NCBI GenBank assembly: GCA_946482005.1 | Contig: CAMLPV010000006.1 | Coordinates: forward strand, 62,001 to 126,000 | DNA: 64,000 bases | Direction: 5' to 3' | DNA from: an uncultured Gilliamella sp. | Lineage (GTDB): Bacteria; Pseudomonadota; Gammaproteobacteria; Enterobacterales; Orbaceae | Shown: piece after piece, positions 46,242 through 57,985 of the stretch | How the letters are laid out: each line of letters begins with the position of its first letter | Numbering within the stretch: the first letter of the stretch is position 1 | Notes under the pieces: generated by a model | Told to the model about the DNA's origin: nothing | The model's database searches: none | What the model saw: only the letters and a program-made list of their open reading frames with translations | Made by a program: the position numbers and the translations under genes

Positions 46242-46955
46242 ATGCATAGTATTTATAAGACATTACGTTCCAATAGTTATTCTGTTCCTTGTGAGTTATG
46301 TAGTATTAGCGGACTTTGTGTTCCAAGGTTACTCAACAATACATTAAGTAGTGTTTTAGAACGTAAAAAATCTTATTCCAAGGAAGAAATAATAGTTAAA
46401 GCAAAAACACCATTAAAAAAATTTTTCATCGTTCACTCTGGTGCTCTCAAAACTTTTGTAACAACACCTGAAAATAATGAACAAATTAATGGATTTTATT
46501 TACCCGGAGATATTGTTGGATTAGATGCTATTTCAACAAAAATTCATAATAATAATATTCAAGCGTTAAGCAATACCTTAATCTGTGAACTCGATTATGA
46601 TGAATTGATGAACATGATTGATACTCATAAAGATGTTAGAGATTTAGTATTGAAATTACTAAGTGCTGATATTTATAATTATCAAAAATTGGTTCTATGT
46701 TATTCTCAGAAAAAATCCGATGAACGTCTCGCCACTTTTATTTACTCTCTTTACCTTCGATATCAACAAAGAGGACATACGTCTTTAAGCATAAAATTAG
46801 CAATGAGTCGAGCTGAAATAGCTAATTACTTAGGATTAACCATTGAAACTGTTAGCCGTAATTTATCAAAAATGCAAGAGCAAAATATTTTAACAGCTAA
46901 GGGGAAATATATATATATTAACAATTTGGAAGCTTTAATAGATTTAGTAAATTGA
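46242..46955 (+). CDS. fnr: Fumarate/nitrate reduction regulator (Fnr, CRP-FNR family)
   Basis: N-terminal Cys cluster CELCSISGLCVPRLL plus an internal Cys (TLICELDYDEL); C-term HTH MSRAEIANYLGLTIETVSRNLSKMQ. Confidence 0.93.
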   Translation: MHSIYKTLRSNSYSVPCELCSISGLCVPRLLNNTLSSVLERKKSYSKEEIIVKAKTPLKKFFIVHSGALKTFVTTPENNEQINGFYLPGDIVGLDAISTKIHNNNIQALSNTLICELDYDELMNMIDTHKDVRDLVLKLLSADIYNYQKLVLCYSQKKSDERLATFIYSLYLRYQQRGHTSLSIKLAMSRAEIANYLGLTIETVSRNLSKMQEQNILTAKGKYIYINNLEALIDLVN

Positions 46956-47002
46956 ATTTATTTGTGCTAAAATAATGGAAAATTTATTGTAAGGTTTTTT
47001 AT

Positions 47003-48061
47003 ATGACAAGTTTAAAAAAAACAATTATCGCTACCACTGTCGCGCTTGTGCCTTTTTGTTCTTTTGCTGCCCAGCAATTAACTGAAGAACAAGCCAACAG
47101 TATGCAATCTTTTAAAAGTATCACTATTCGTGGTGCATTTTATACAGATAGCGATTACGTTATGGCTATGTCAAAAGCTGCAGATAACGAGGGAGCAGCT
47201 TCTTTTTATATAACAACAACTAATATTAGTCCTTCTAATGATACATTACGTATTGTTTACGCAAAATTATACAAATCAGATGCACCTAAAGCTGTCGAAA
47301 AAACAGAAACTTTACGTAAATTTGAAGGAGTATATGAATATCCAAAATCAAAAGCTATTCGGTTAGAACCATTTAATATTGTGCGTATTCGTGGTTACTT
47401 TCCAACTGATTATGATATAAATCAAGCTATAGCTAAAGAAGCATCAGCTCAAGGTGCATATGGTTTCTATATCGATTCTCGCTCAGAATTAGGGAGTAAT
47501 TTACAAATAGCTGCTTATTTGTTTAAAAAAGATGCTCCAGAACGTAAGTTACAACCTGAAAATGCAATCCCTTATGATTCTGAGGCTGGTCAATTGGCCT
47601 TAGCTCAAGGCGGTGAAGCTGCAATGCAAGTTGAAAAACCTGGTTATTATTCCCCTTCTGCATTCAATGAAAAATATTATGCAGATAAATTTAATAATAA
47701 AGTTATTGAAAAAAATACAACTACAACCTCAACTACAGCCACAACCACAACGGCTAAAGTTGCAACACCTTCAGATAGTGGAACCACCAATTCTGTCGTT
47801 ACTGAGCCTCAAAGAGTTACTCGTTACACGGTAACTTTGTCTGATGGGCGGAAAATTCAGGAACTTAATGACGCAACTGCTGCTAAGATGGTTGCTTTTG
47901 ATACAATAAAATTCAGAGGATATTATGTGACTGATCAGGAAATTTCCTATCAGGCCGGAAAACGTGCTATTGAAGGCGGAGCAAAATATTACCACATAGC
48001 TCGAATTGCTCACGATTCAAAAGGACCAAATATCACAGTATTTGTTGATCTTTATAAATAA
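47003..48061 (+). CDS. YdgH-like exported protein with three DUF1471/BhsA-McbA domains
   Basis: Signal peptide; three repeats: SITIRGAFYTDSDYVMAMSKAADNEGAASFYI, NIVRIRGYFPTDYDINQAIAKEASAQGAYGFYI, TIKFRGYYVTDQEISYQAGKRAIEGGAKYYHI. Confidence 0.88.
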   Translation: MTSLKKTIIATTVALVPFCSFAAQQLTEEQANSMQSFKSITIRGAFYTDSDYVMAMSKAADNEGAASFYITTTNISPSNDTLRIVYAKLYKSDAPKAVEKTETLRKFEGVYEYPKSKAIRLEPFNIVRIRGYFPTDYDINQAIAKEASAQGAYGFYIDSRSELGSNLQIAAYLFKKDAPERKLQPENAIPYDSEAGQLALAQGGEAAMQVEKPGYYSPSAFNEKYYADKFNNKVIEKNTTTTSTTATTTTAKVATPSDSGTTNSVVTEPQRVTRYTVTLSDGRKIQELNDATAAKMVAFDTIKFRGYYVTDQEISYQAGKRAIEGGAKYYHIARIAHDSKGPNITVFVDLYK

Positions 48062-48067
48062 TAAAAA

Positions 48068-48092
48068 TGGGCGTCTAAACGCCCTTTTTTAC
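48068..48092 (+). terminator. Rho-independent terminator
   Basis: GGGCGT-CTAA-ACGCCC-TTTTTT. Confidence 0.85.
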
Positions 48093-48106
48093 AACTCTAC
48101 TTTTTA

Positions 48107-51100
48107 TCACAATTCAGAAGATACCATTTCGATTTGTTGTTTTATCCGTTTTGCAGAAATTGGAAAAGGTGTTCCCAGTTGCTGAGCAAATAGGTTAACT
48201 CTAAGTTCTTCTATCATCCATCTTATATTAGTAACTTTGCTCAATGATTTTTGATTTTCTGGCAAACTATTCACCCAAGTTTGATATTCACTTTTCACTT
48301 CTTCTATTACGTTCATCGCTTGTCTATCTTTGGCAACATTAGTACCAAGTTTCTCCAAACGTTTTTCAATAGCCGATAAATAGCGATAAATGTCATGCAA
48401 TTTGTCATAACCTGTTTTGGCAACAAAACCTTTATAAATTAATTCACCAACTTGCTGTTTTATGTCTGATAATGCAAATGCTAAGGATAAATCAACTCGA
48501 CCTTTTAATTTCTTATTAATATTAAAATGAAGAGTTAATATTGATTCTACTTGTTTTGCAATATCTACTACGGTTTCATTGATATGATTTTTAGTATAAA
48601 TTAACAGTTGTTGAAATTGCTCTTGATTATGCACTTTCTGATTATTCTTTTCGATTAAATGATCTACTCCGCATGCAATACAATCATCAATGAGATTAAG
48701 TACCGTACCAAACGAATTAAAATATAAACCTAATTTAGATTTATTTGGTAACTTTTCATGTAGATATTTTATCGGTGACGGAATATTTAAAATCAACAAT
48801 CGTCTAATTCCAAGCATTGTCAGTCGCCTTTGTTCTTCAAGTGAATCAACGAGTTTAATGCTAACCGAATTTTGGTTATCAATGATTGCCGGATAAGCCT
48901 TGATCGTGTAATTATTCTGTTTTTCTTCGTAAATACTTGGTAGCACTCCAAAATCCCAATCGGTAATATTACTTTGCTCTATTGGTAAAGATTTTTTTTG
49001 CGTCAATGATGATAAAGCCTTTTGAACTTCGCTTTTAAGTTGTTCTTTAAGCTTCATCAGATCTTTACCAAAAGCAATTTCACGGTTGTGATCTACAATA
49101 CTAAAATTCATCTTTAAGTAATTGGGAATTTGATCTAACTGCCAATCTGTTGGTTTGATTCTTACTCCCGTCATTTTTCTAAATTCATTTTCTAATGTTT
49201 CAAGTAAAGGATGCTCTATCGAATTGACTCTAGTTAAAAATGCATCCGCATAGTTAGGTGCTGGAACTAAACTTTTACGTAATGATTTAGGCAAAGATTT
49301 AATTAAAGCAATAATTAAATCATAGCGAAAACCTGGAACTTGCCAGTCAAATCCTCTATTTTTTATTTGATTTAAGACATTAAGCGGAATAGAAATTGTT
49401 ACACCGTCACGCTCATTACCAATATCAAATTGATAAGTTAATGGTAATTTCAAATTATCCTGATACCAAAAATCAGGATAATCATTAAGTTTTACTGGTT
49501 GTGCTGATTGTTTAATCAGCATATTCTTTTCAACATTCAAAAAATCAGGATCAACATTTTTTTTGTTTTTCCACCAAGTATCAAAATGCTTTGCAGAAAT
49601 AACGGATTTGTCTATTCGTTTATCATAAAAATCATATAGGTCATCATCATCAATTAGAATATCTTGACGGCGAGATTTATGTTCAAGATCTTCTACTTCA
49701 TTAATTAAATTTTGATTTTGTTTATAGAAACTATGATTAGTTTGCCAATCGCCCTCAACTAAAGCATGGCGAATAAATAACGAACGACTTAATATTGGAT
49801 CAATTTTACTATAATTAATTATGCGGCTGGCAACAACTGGTAAGCCAAATAAAGTGACCTTTTCATTAGCAATAGTTGTTCCCTGTTTTTTAGACCACCT
49901 AGGCTCGCTATAACTATATTTTACGAGATGTTTGGCTATTGGTTCGATCCATTCTGCTTCAATTTTAGCCGCCGTTCTGCCCCACAATCGACTGGTTTCG
50001 ACAAGTTCACTAGCAATACACCATTTTGGTTGATTTTTGAAAATGGCTGAATTTGGAAAAATAGCAAATTTAATATTTCGTGCACCAATATATTCATGCT
50101 TTTCAACTTCTTTCATCCCAACATGTGATAACAAGCCACTTAACAGTGCCGTATGTAGCGATCGGTAATCGGCTGATTGGCTATTAATAGGAAATGCGAG
50201 TTGTTTAACTGTTTGCCTAATTTGCGTATAAACATCTTGCCATTCACGAATTCTAAGATAATTAAGGTATTCTTTTTGACATAATCGTCTAAATTGATTA
50301 CCAGATAACTCAGCTTGTTGACTTGCTACATAGTTCCATAAATTAATCAGTGAAATAAAATCAGATTCCTTATCTGCAAATCTACGATGTTTCTCATCTG
50401 AAGCTTGTTGTTTATCAAAAGGCCGTTCTCTAGGATCTTGTATAGATAATGCCGCCGTAATGATCATTATTTCTTTTATACAACCTAATCTTCTTGCTTC
50501 AACTAACATTCTAGCTAATCTGGGATCAATGGGTAATTGCGATAAAATCCGCCCTATTTCGGTTAAATGATAATGATGATGTTTAGTATATATAGCGCCT
50601 AATTCTTCTAATAATCGTACCCCATCACGAATATACCTAGAGTCAGGAGACTCAACAAATGGAAAAGCCGTTATATCACCTAATCCCAATGATGTCATTT
50701 GTAATATAACTGAAGCTAAATTGGTTCGAAGAATTTCAGGGTCAGTGAATTCCGGTCTAGATAAAAAGTCTTGTTCATCATATAGACGGATACAAATACC
50801 ATCGGAAGTTCTACCGCAACGCCCTTTTCGTTGATTGGCTGACGCTTGAGAAATAGGTTCAATCGGTAATCGTTGAACTTTGGTACGATAGCTGTAACGA
50901 CTAATTCTGGCTAAACCCGGGTCGATAACATATTTAATACCAGGAACCGTTAAAGATGTTTCGGCTACATTTGTTGCTAAAACAATTCGCCTTGCAGTGT
51001 GTGGTTGAAAGATACGATTTTGCTCAGATGCAGATAATCTCGCATATAAAGGTAAAATTTCGGTATGCTTGAGCTCTAATTTTCTTAATGTATCAGCCAG

Positions 51101-51976
51101 ATCACGTATTTCTCGCTCTCCTGTTAGAAAAATTAAAATATCCCCGGCACTTTCAGCTGATAATTCATCGATTGCATCAATAATAGGTTGAAAATCATTA
51201 TTTTTATCGTTTTCCGAATCCTCAGTAAAAATAGTTGGGCGGTATCTGACTTCAACAGGATAAGTTCTACCGGATACTTCAATAATGGGCGCCTGATTAA
51301 AATGGTTAGAAAAACGTTCTACATCTATTGTCGCTGAGGTTATAATGACCTTTAAATCAGGGCGTTTAGGTAATAATTGTTTCAAATATCCTAAAATAAA
51401 ATCAATATTTAAACTACGTTCATGAGCTTCATCAATAATAATCGTATCATATTGAAGTAATAATCTATCCTGCTGAATTTCTGCTAATAAAATCCCGTCA
51501 GTCATAAGTTTAACTAAGGTAGTTTCACTGATATGATCTGAAAATCTAACTTTATAACCAACTAATTGCCCTATTTCAGTTTTTAATTCTTCTGCTATAC
51601 GATTTGCAACCGAGCGAGCAGCTAATCTTCTCGGTTGGGTATGACCAATAAGACCTTTGATCCCTAAGCCTAATTCTAAGCATATTTTAGGTATTTGCGT
51701 GGTCTTTCCTGAACCGGTTTCTCCGGCAATAATCACAACTTGATTATTTTTTATTGCTTCGGATATCGTCTGTTTTTTATCGACTACGGGTAAATTTTCA
51801 GGAAAATTAATATGATTAGGTAACGATTTTAATCGGTCATGATAATGTTCAACAGCTTGATTGATAGCTGATTGAATATCGTTAAAATTTGATGTTTTAT
51901 TTGAAAGCTTTCTTATTTTGTATTTATCTAAGAAAGTCATTGATTCTAAAGATTTAATTTGCTGTTGAGTTAACAT
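48107..51976 (-). CDS. hrpA: ATP-dependent RNA helicase HrpA
   Basis: DEAH helicase: IAGETGSGKTTQIPKICLELG, IIIDEAHERSLNIDF, GRCGRTSDGICIRLY; 1289 aa. Confidence 0.96.
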   Translation of the reverse strand: MLTQQQIKSLESMTFLDKYKIRKLSNKTSNFNDIQSAINQAVEHYHDRLKSLPNHINFPENLPVVDKKQTISEAIKNNQVVIIAGETGSGKTTQIPKICLELGLGIKGLIGHTQPRRLAARSVANRIAEELKTEIGQLVGYKVRFSDHISETTLVKLMTDGILLAEIQQDRLLLQYDTIIIDEAHERSLNIDFILGYLKQLLPKRPDLKVIITSATIDVERFSNHFNQAPIIEVSGRTYPVEVRYRPTIFTEDSENDKNNDFQPIIDAIDELSAESAGDILIFLTGEREIRDLADTLRKLELKHTEILPLYARLSASEQNRIFQPHTARRIVLATNVAETSLTVPGIKYVIDPGLARISRYSYRTKVQRLPIEPISQASANQRKGRCGRTSDGICIRLYDEQDFLSRPEFTDPEILRTNLASVILQMTSLGLGDITAFPFVESPDSRYIRDGVRLLEELGAIYTKHHHYHLTEIGRILSQLPIDPRLARMLVEARRLGCIKEIMIITAALSIQDPRERPFDKQQASDEKHRRFADKESDFISLINLWNYVASQQAELSGNQFRRLCQKEYLNYLRIREWQDVYTQIRQTVKQLAFPINSQSADYRSLHTALLSGLLSHVGMKEVEKHEYIGARNIKFAIFPNSAIFKNQPKWCIASELVETSRLWGRTAAKIEAEWIEPIAKHLVKYSYSEPRWSKKQGTTIANEKVTLFGLPVVASRIINYSKIDPILSRSLFIRHALVEGDWQTNHSFYKQNQNLINEVEDLEHKSRRQDILIDDDDLYDFYDKRIDKSVISAKHFDTWWKNKKNVDPDFLNVEKNMLIKQSAQPVKLNDYPDFWYQDNLKLPLTYQFDIGNERDGVTISIPLNVLNQIKNRGFDWQVPGFRYDLIIALIKSLPKSLRKSLVPAPNYADAFLTRVNSIEHPLLETLENEFRKMTGVRIKPTDWQLDQIPNYLKMNFSIVDHNREIAFGKDLMKLKEQLKSEVQKALSSLTQKKSLPIEQSNITDWDFGVLPSIYEEKQNNYTIKAYPAIIDNQNSVSIKLVDSLEEQRRLTMLGIRRLLILNIPSPIKYLHEKLPNKSKLGLYFNSFGTVLNLIDDCIACGVDHLIEKNNQKVHNQEQFQQLLIYTKNHINETVVDIAKQVESILTLHFNINKKLKGRVDLSLAFALSDIKQQVGELIYKGFVAKTGYDKLHDIYRYLSAIEKRLEKLGTNVAKDRQAMNVIEEVKSEYQTWVNSLPENQKSLSKVTNIRWMIEELRVNLFAQQLGTPFPISAKRIKQQIEMVSSEL

Positions 51977-52049
51977 AAAAGTAAAATAATCGTATCCAAT
52001 TTTTAATTAAATTCATTATAACAAATTTAACCTTTTATTAGGAGTTAAG

Positions 52050-52469
52050 ATGAAAAAGACTTTACTATCAGCTGTACTACTTTCAGGAACTCTGATAATG
52101 ACAGGTTGTGATCAATCCAATAAGGTTAAAGCGGAAGATTTGATGCACCACCGCTTTGTGTTAATTAAAGCTAATGGTCAAGATATTTCACCCGATAAAC
52201 ACGCAGAACTTGAATTTGGTGAAAACATGAACATTTCAGGACAAATGTGTAATTATTTTACAACCAAAGTAAGATTAATTGATGATACGATTATAAGTCC
52301 TATATTTAATATAACGCACTTGGTTTGTGAAGATAACCAATTGGATAAATTAGATACTATTATTACTCAATTAATTCAAAATGGAGCATCAGTTAGTTTA
52401 AATAAAGAACAACTAATACTAAAAAATAAAGATAATGAACTAATTTACCAACTTAAGGATCTGATGTAA
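52050..52469 (+). CDS. HslJ-like META-domain lipoprotein
   Basis: Lipobox TLIMTGC; META-like LMHHRFVLIKANGQDISPDKHAELEFGENMNISGQMCN. Confidence 0.75.
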   Translation: MKKTLLSAVLLSGTLIMTGCDQSNKVKAEDLMHHRFVLIKANGQDISPDKHAELEFGENMNISGQMCNYFTTKVRLIDDTIISPIFNITHLVCEDNQLDKLDTIITQLIQNGASVSLNKEQLILKNKDNELIYQLKDLM

Positions 52470-52663
52470 TTTAACTGAATACATTTTAAAACTTCTAAGC
52501 TGAAATTTTATACAAGATTGAAATTTTACTGTTTCTTAAGCAAATGATGTCTAGTTTTTTGATAAAAAACTTTATTTAAAATGTCGATAAGACTATAATA
52601 AAAAAAGTTTTGAGGATGCCGTTTTTGATGAAATTAATTAATTCTTTAAATAAGGTTTTTTAT

Positions 52664-52727
52664 AAGAGTAACTTAAAAAAGTTACTCTTCCCCCTTTTAT
52701 ACCAATGCGCTAGCATTGGTTTTTTTT
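52664..52727 (+). terminator. Tandem hairpins upstream of pykF
   Basis: AAGAGTAACT...GTTACTCTT, then ACCAATGC-GCTA-GCATTGGT-TTTTTTT (canonical terminator). Confidence 0.8.
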
Positions 52728-52798
52728 GTTTAAATATTTTTAATTAAAACCATTTATTCAAATTTGAACATTAACTTTAACAACTAGTAGATAATATT

Positions 52799-54211
52799 AT
52801 GAAAAAGACAAAAATTGTTTGTACTATAGGTCCAAAATCCGAATCAAAAGAGATGTTAACTAAATTATTAAATGCAGGCATGAATGTAATGCGTTTAAAC
52901 TTCTCTCATGGTGATTTTGAAGAGCATGGTAATCGAATTAAAAACTTACGTGAAGTAATGCAAGAAACTGGCTTAAAAGCGGCAATTATGTTGGATACTA
53001 AAGGTCCAGAAATCCGTACTATTAAGCTAGAAGGTGGTAATGATGTATCCCTTGTTGCTGGTCAAACATTTACTTTTACTACTGATGAGAACGTTGTTGG
53101 TAATTCAGAACGTGTTGCTGTTACTTATAAAGGTTTTGCTCAAGATCTTAAACCTGGCAATCGTGTTTTAGTTGATGATGGTTTAATCGCTATGGACGTT
53201 GTTGAAATCAAAGGTAACGAAGTTGTCTGTAAAGTACTAAATAATGGTGATTTAGGTGAAAACAAAGGTATTAACTTACCTGGCGTTTCAATTAAATTAC
53301 CTGCACTTGCTGAAAAAGATAAAAATGATTTAATTTTTGGTTGCGAGCAAGGTGTTGACTTTATTGCAGCATCATTTATCCGTAAACGTTCTGACGTAGA
53401 AGATATCCGTGCTCATCTTAAAGCTCACGGCGGTGAAGAAATTAAAATCATCTCTAAAATCGAAAACCAAGAAGGTTTAGATAATTTTGATGAAATTTTA
53501 GAAGCATCTGACGGTATCATGGTTGCTCGTGGTGACTTAGGTGTAGAAATCGCGGTTGAAGAAGTTATTTTTGCTCAAAAAATGATGATCAAAAAATGTA
53601 ACAAAGCATCAAAACCAGTTATTACTGCGACGCAAATGTTAGATTCAATGATCAAAAATCCACGCCCTACTCGTGCTGAAGCGGGTGACGTTGCTAATGC
53701 TATCATTGATGGTACAGATGCAGTTATGTTATCTGGTGAAAGTGCTAAAGGTAAATATCCATTTGAAGCAGTTAATGTAATGGCGACTATTTGTAAACGT
53801 ACTGATGGTACTATTCCAGCTAAATTAGAGTTAACAACCAAAGAAGAAACATTACGTATTACTGCTGCTGTATGTTGTGGTGCAGTAGAAATCGCTGAGC
53901 GATTAAATGTGCCATTAATAGTTGTTGCAACTCGTAGTGGTAAATCAGCTCGTGAACTTCGCCATTATTTCCCAACGGCTCGTATTTTGGCACTATCTTC
54001 AAGCCAAAAAACTGTTAATCAATTAGCATTATCTAAAGGTGTTGAGCCTATCTTAATTGATGCAATTAATTCAACAGACGATTTCTACCGTTTAGGTAAA
54101 GAAATGGCAGTTAAAATTTGTAATGCGAAACAAGGTGATACTATTGTTATGGTATCAGGTGCATTAGTTCCAAGCGGAACAACTAACACAACTTCTGTTC
54201 ATCGCATTTAA
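52799..54211 (+). CDS. pykF: Pyruvate kinase I
   Basis: [43 protein letters not shown]; full-length PykF-type. Confidence 0.97.
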   Translation: MKKTKIVCTIGPKSESKEMLTKLLNAGMNVMRLNFSHGDFEEHGNRIKNLREVMQETGLKAAIMLDTKGPEIRTIKLEGGNDVSLVAGQTFTFTTDENVVGNSERVAVTYKGFAQDLKPGNRVLVDDGLIAMDVVEIKGNEVVCKVLNNGDLGENKGINLPGVSIKLPALAEKDKNDLIFGCEQGVDFIAASFIRKRSDVEDIRAHLKAHGGEEIKIISKIENQEGLDNFDEILEASDGIMVARGDLGVEIAVEEVIFAQKMMIKKCNKASKPVITATQMLDSMIKNPRPTRAEAGDVANAIIDGTDAVMLSGESAKGKYPFEAVNVMATICKRTDGTIPAKLELTTKEETLRITAAVCCGAVEIAERLNVPLIVVATRSGKSARELRHYFPTARILALSSSQKTVNQLALSKGVEPILIDAINSTDDFYRLGKEMAVKICNAKQGDTIVMVSGALVPSGTTNTTSVHRI

Positions 54212-54241
54212 TCATTTTTAATTTTGTTTAAATGAATAATA

Positions 54242-54270
54242 AAAAGCTAGCTATATGCTAGCTTTTTTTT
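54242..54270 (+). terminator. Rho-independent terminator downstream of pykF
   Basis: AAAAGCTAGC-TATAT-GCTAGCTTTTTTTT. Confidence 0.85.
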
Positions 54271-54324
54271 TAACTTCCGCTATTCTGTTATCTATGAAAT
54301 TAGTGGAATGGACATAATAAAAAA

Positions 54325-56382
54325 ATGATAATAGAAAAAGTATATTTACCCAAAGAGTTAAGTTGGTTGTCATTTAATCAACGGGTGTTACAAGAGGCTG
54401 CTGATGAAAGTAATCCTCTTATAGAAAGAATCCGTTTTTTAGGCATTTACTCAAGTAATCTTGACGAATTTTATAAAGTCCAATTTGCAAATTTAAAAAA
54501 ATATGTCCTTATTGAGCAAGAACAAGCTCAATCCACCTCAAATGCTAAACATTTGTTACGTCAGGTTACTCAAAAAGTCATTCAACTTGAGTTACAGTTT
54601 GATCAGCTCTATAACGAGCTATTGTTAGAAATGGCAAGGAATCAGATTTTTTTAATAAATGAAAGACAACTTACCTCTTACCAAGAAACTTGGATAAAAA
54701 ATTATTATAAACAAAATTTGAGGCAGTACATCACCCCTATTCTTCTCGATAGTCATACTGAATTAATTCAGTTTTTAAAAGATGATCATGCTTATTTAGC
54801 CGTTGAAATTATTTGTAAAGACAAAATTAGTTATGCATTACTCGAACTGCCAACCGATAATGCTCCGCGTTTTGTGCTATTGCCATCAGAAGTTTCCACC
54901 AAAAATAAATCAATCATCTTTTTAGATAACATTTTACGTTATTGTTTAGCGGATATTTTTAAAGTTTTTTTTGATGCTGTAGAATTAAATGCTTATTCGA
55001 TTAATATTAATCGTGATGCTGAATATGAATTAAATACTGAACTTGATAGCTTACTTGAACTCATGTCTCAAGGTTTAAAGCAACGATTAACGGCACAACC
55101 GGTACGCTTCACTTATCAAAAAGATATGCCTAAAGCATTATTTGAATTATTGATAAATAAATTAAGATTAACCGAACAAGATGCCATGCCTGGCGGTCGT
55201 TATCCTAACTTCAAAGATTTAGCTAATTTTCCCGATCTTGGTGTTAAAAACTTACTCAATAAACGTTTACCTAGTCTTGCTTATAATCGATTTAAAAAAT
55301 TCCGCAATGCTTTTGCAACCATCAAAGATCGTGATGTATTGCTCTATTACCCTTACTATTCATTTGGTCATGTGCTTGAGATTATGCGACAAGCATCGTT
55401 TGATCCTGCTGTCACTCATATTCGTATGAATATTTATCGAGTTGCTAAAGATTCTCGCTTTATTCATGCGGCAATAAATGCCGCCAATAATGGTAAAAAA
55501 GTGACAGTAGTAGTTGAACTGCAAGCTCGATTTGATGAGGAAGCTAATATAAAATGGGCTAAAAGGTTAATTCGAAGTGGTATAAAAGTTATCTACTCAC
55601 AACCAAAACTTAAAATTCATGCTAAATTATTTTTAATTGATCGAAAAGAAGACGATAGAATTGTTCGTTATGCCCATATAGGTTCGGGTAATTTCAACGA
55701 AAAAACCGCACGAATTTATACCGACTTTTCATTGTTAACCGCCGATCCGGCTATTACTGATGAAGTGATCAAAGTATTTAACTTTATTGAAAATCCTTTC
55801 AAACCAGTTTCATTTAATCATCTACTCGTATCTCCGCAAAACACCCGCCAGCGTTTTTATGAATTCATTGAGCGTGAGATCAATAATGCCAAATTAGGTA
55901 AACCTTCTGGGATCTATTTAAAACTTAATGCTATTACAGATAAAGAGATGATAGATCAACTTTATCGAGCCTCTTGTGCAGGTGTCAAAATTAGGATGAT
56001 TGTCAGAGGAACTTGTGTGTTAGTACCACAAATTCCTAATTTAAGTGAAAATATCTATGTTACTAGTATAGTGGATCAATATTTAGAACATGCTAGGGTC
56101 TATATTTTTGAAAACGATGGTAAAAAAGATACTTATATCTCATCGGCTGATTGGATGCCTCGTAACCTAGATAACCGAATTGAAGTGGGGGTTAAAATTT
56201 TCGATCCCATTTTGAAAACAACTATTCATGATATTTTTAATTTGCAATGTAACGATAATGTAAAAGCTAGAATTATTGATAAAGATAATATGAATAATTA
56301 TGTTCAACGAGGTAATAAGAAAAAAGTAAGGGCGCAACATGCCATTTATGATTATTTAAAACAGATGGAATCATCGGTCTAA
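54325..56382 (+). CDS. ppk: Polyphosphate kinase 1
   Basis: PPK1: [80 protein letters not shown]. Confidence 0.97.
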   Translation: MIIEKVYLPKELSWLSFNQRVLQEAADESNPLIERIRFLGIYSSNLDEFYKVQFANLKKYVLIEQEQAQSTSNAKHLLRQVTQKVIQLELQFDQLYNELLLEMARNQIFLINERQLTSYQETWIKNYYKQNLRQYITPILLDSHTELIQFLKDDHAYLAVEIICKDKISYALLELPTDNAPRFVLLPSEVSTKNKSIIFLDNILRYCLADIFKVFFDAVELNAYSININRDAEYELNTELDSLLELMSQGLKQRLTAQPVRFTYQKDMPKALFELLINKLRLTEQDAMPGGRYPNFKDLANFPDLGVKNLLNKRLPSLAYNRFKKFRNAFATIKDRDVLLYYPYYSFGHVLEIMRQASFDPAVTHIRMNIYRVAKDSRFIHAAINAANNGKKVTVVVELQARFDEEANIKWAKRLIRSGIKVIYSQPKLKIHAKLFLIDRKEDDRIVRYAHIGSGNFNEKTARIYTDFSLLTADPAITDEVIKVFNFIENPFKPVSFNHLLVSPQNTRQRFYEFIEREINNAKLGKPSGIYLKLNAITDKEMIDQLYRASCAGVKIRMIVRGTCVLVPQIPNLSENIYVTSIVDQYLEHARVYIFENDGKKDTYISSADWMPRNLDNRIEVGVKIFDPILKTTIHDIFNLQCNDNVKARIIDKDNMNNYVQRGNKKKVRAQHAIYDYLKQMESSV

Positions 56383-56393
56383 GGATTTTAAAC

Positions 56394-57917
56394 GTGAACA
56401 AATTCAATGAATATGCTGTCGTCGATTTAGGCTCTAATAGTTTTCACATGGTTATAGTCCGTAATATAGATGGGGCTAGGCAAATCATCTATAAAAATAA
56501 AAAAAATATTCATTTAGCCACTGGATTAAATGAATATAATGAATTGAGTGAATCAAGTATTCAGCGAGGAATAGAGTGTTTAGCGCTATTTGCCGAACGA
56601 TTAAACGGATTTCCTCCAGAAAATGTCAGAATTGTCGCCACTTATACCCTACGTATTGCGACCAATAGACACAAATTCTTGAATGAAGCGGCTAAAGTTT
56701 TACCCTATCCTATTGAAATAATTTCTGGACAGGAAGAAGCACGATTGATATATCTCGGTACAATGACCGCCGAGTCAACCAACGAAAATGATACTAAATT
56801 TGTTATTGATATTGGTGGTGGTTCAACTGAAATCGCAATAGGTAAAGGTAATAATCTAAAACCAATACTTGTTGCCAGTCGACCAATGGGTTGCGTAACC
56901 TATACTAAACACTATTTTCCACAAAAAAAAATCGATAAAGATTCCTTTCTACAAGCAAAATTAGCCGCAGAACAACAAGTCGAAAATTTAATTAATATAA
57001 TTAAAAAACAAAATATTACTGCTGCTTTTGGCACGTCAGGTACCATCAAAAGTATCTATAATATTTTACTTGATCTTGGGGTTAATGATGGGATTATCAC
57101 CCCAAAACGTTTAGAAGACTTAATCAGTTATGTTTTAGAATTTAATGATTTTCATGCTATTGACTACCCTTCCTTATCTGATGAAAGAAAGAATGTTTTT
57201 GTCAGTGGGCTTGCTATATTTAGTGGTGTCTTTAATGCATTAGGTTTGCAACAACTGCAATTTAGTCCTTGTGCTTTACGTGAAGGTGTATTGTATGAAC
57301 TTATCGGTGGTCCAAATTATCGTGACATACGAGAAACCACCGCCGAGTCACTATCACAACATTATAATATTGATGAACGTCATGCAAAACAAGTTGTAAA
57401 AACGGCAGAGTATTTTTTCTCTCAATGGAAAGATCAAACCTCAATGATGGTACCGCATAGTGTGGAGTCAATCTTATATTGGTCGGCTCAGTTACATGAA
57501 GTTGGTCTGAAAATAAACTTTTCCTCTATTCATAAACATTCGAGTTATATATTAAAAAATAGTAATTTACCCGGATTTAATGAAGAACAGCAGCTGTTGT
57601 TATCCACCTTAGTTCGTTATCATCGTAAATCGATTAACATCGAGGAATTCCCTTATTTTAGCTTGTTTGAATTCAAACATATTATGGCAATGTTACAAAT
57701 TTTAAGGTTATCAATCCTGATTAATAACCAACGCAATACTGATTTAGACTTAAATGCTTTTCAGTTAATTTTATCCAAAGAAAAATCAACCAAAGTAACG
57801 TTAGCCATTAATAAACAATTTGTTGAAAATAATCGTTTGATTTTATTAGATTTAGAACAAGAAAAAAAATATTGGAAAGCGGTTAATGATTGGAAGTTAT
57901 CAATTGAAACCTTCTAA
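56394..57917 (+). CDS. ppx: Exopolyphosphatase
   Basis: AVVDLGSNSFHMVIVRNIDG, FVIDIGGGSTEIAIG; adjacent to ppk. Confidence 0.96.
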   Translation: MNKFNEYAVVDLGSNSFHMVIVRNIDGARQIIYKNKKNIHLATGLNEYNELSESSIQRGIECLALFAERLNGFPPENVRIVATYTLRIATNRHKFLNEAAKVLPYPIEIISGQEEARLIYLGTMTAESTNENDTKFVIDIGGGSTEIAIGKGNNLKPILVASRPMGCVTYTKHYFPQKKIDKDSFLQAKLAAEQQVENLINIIKKQNITAAFGTSGTIKSIYNILLDLGVNDGIITPKRLEDLISYVLEFNDFHAIDYPSLSDERKNVFVSGLAIFSGVFNALGLQQLQFSPCALREGVLYELIGGPNYRDIRETTAESLSQHYNIDERHAKQVVKTAEYFFSQWKDQTSMMVPHSVESILYWSAQLHEVGLKINFSSIHKHSSYILKNSNLPGFNEEQQLLLSTLVRYHRKSINIEEFPYFSLFEFKHIMAMLQILRLSILINNQRNTDLDLNAFQLILSKEKSTKVTLAINKQFVENNRLILLDLEQEKKYWKAVNDWKLSIETF

Positions 57918-57945
57918 TTTGACTTATTATTCGAACAACTAATTA

Positions 57946-57972
57946 AAAACCGCCATTACTTTGGCGGTTTTG
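57946..57972 (+). terminator. Bidirectional terminator between convergent ppx and DASS transporter gene
   Basis: AAAACCGCCA...TGGCGGTTTT inverted repeat. Confidence 0.75.
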
Positions 57973-57985
57973 GTTATCGAATATA

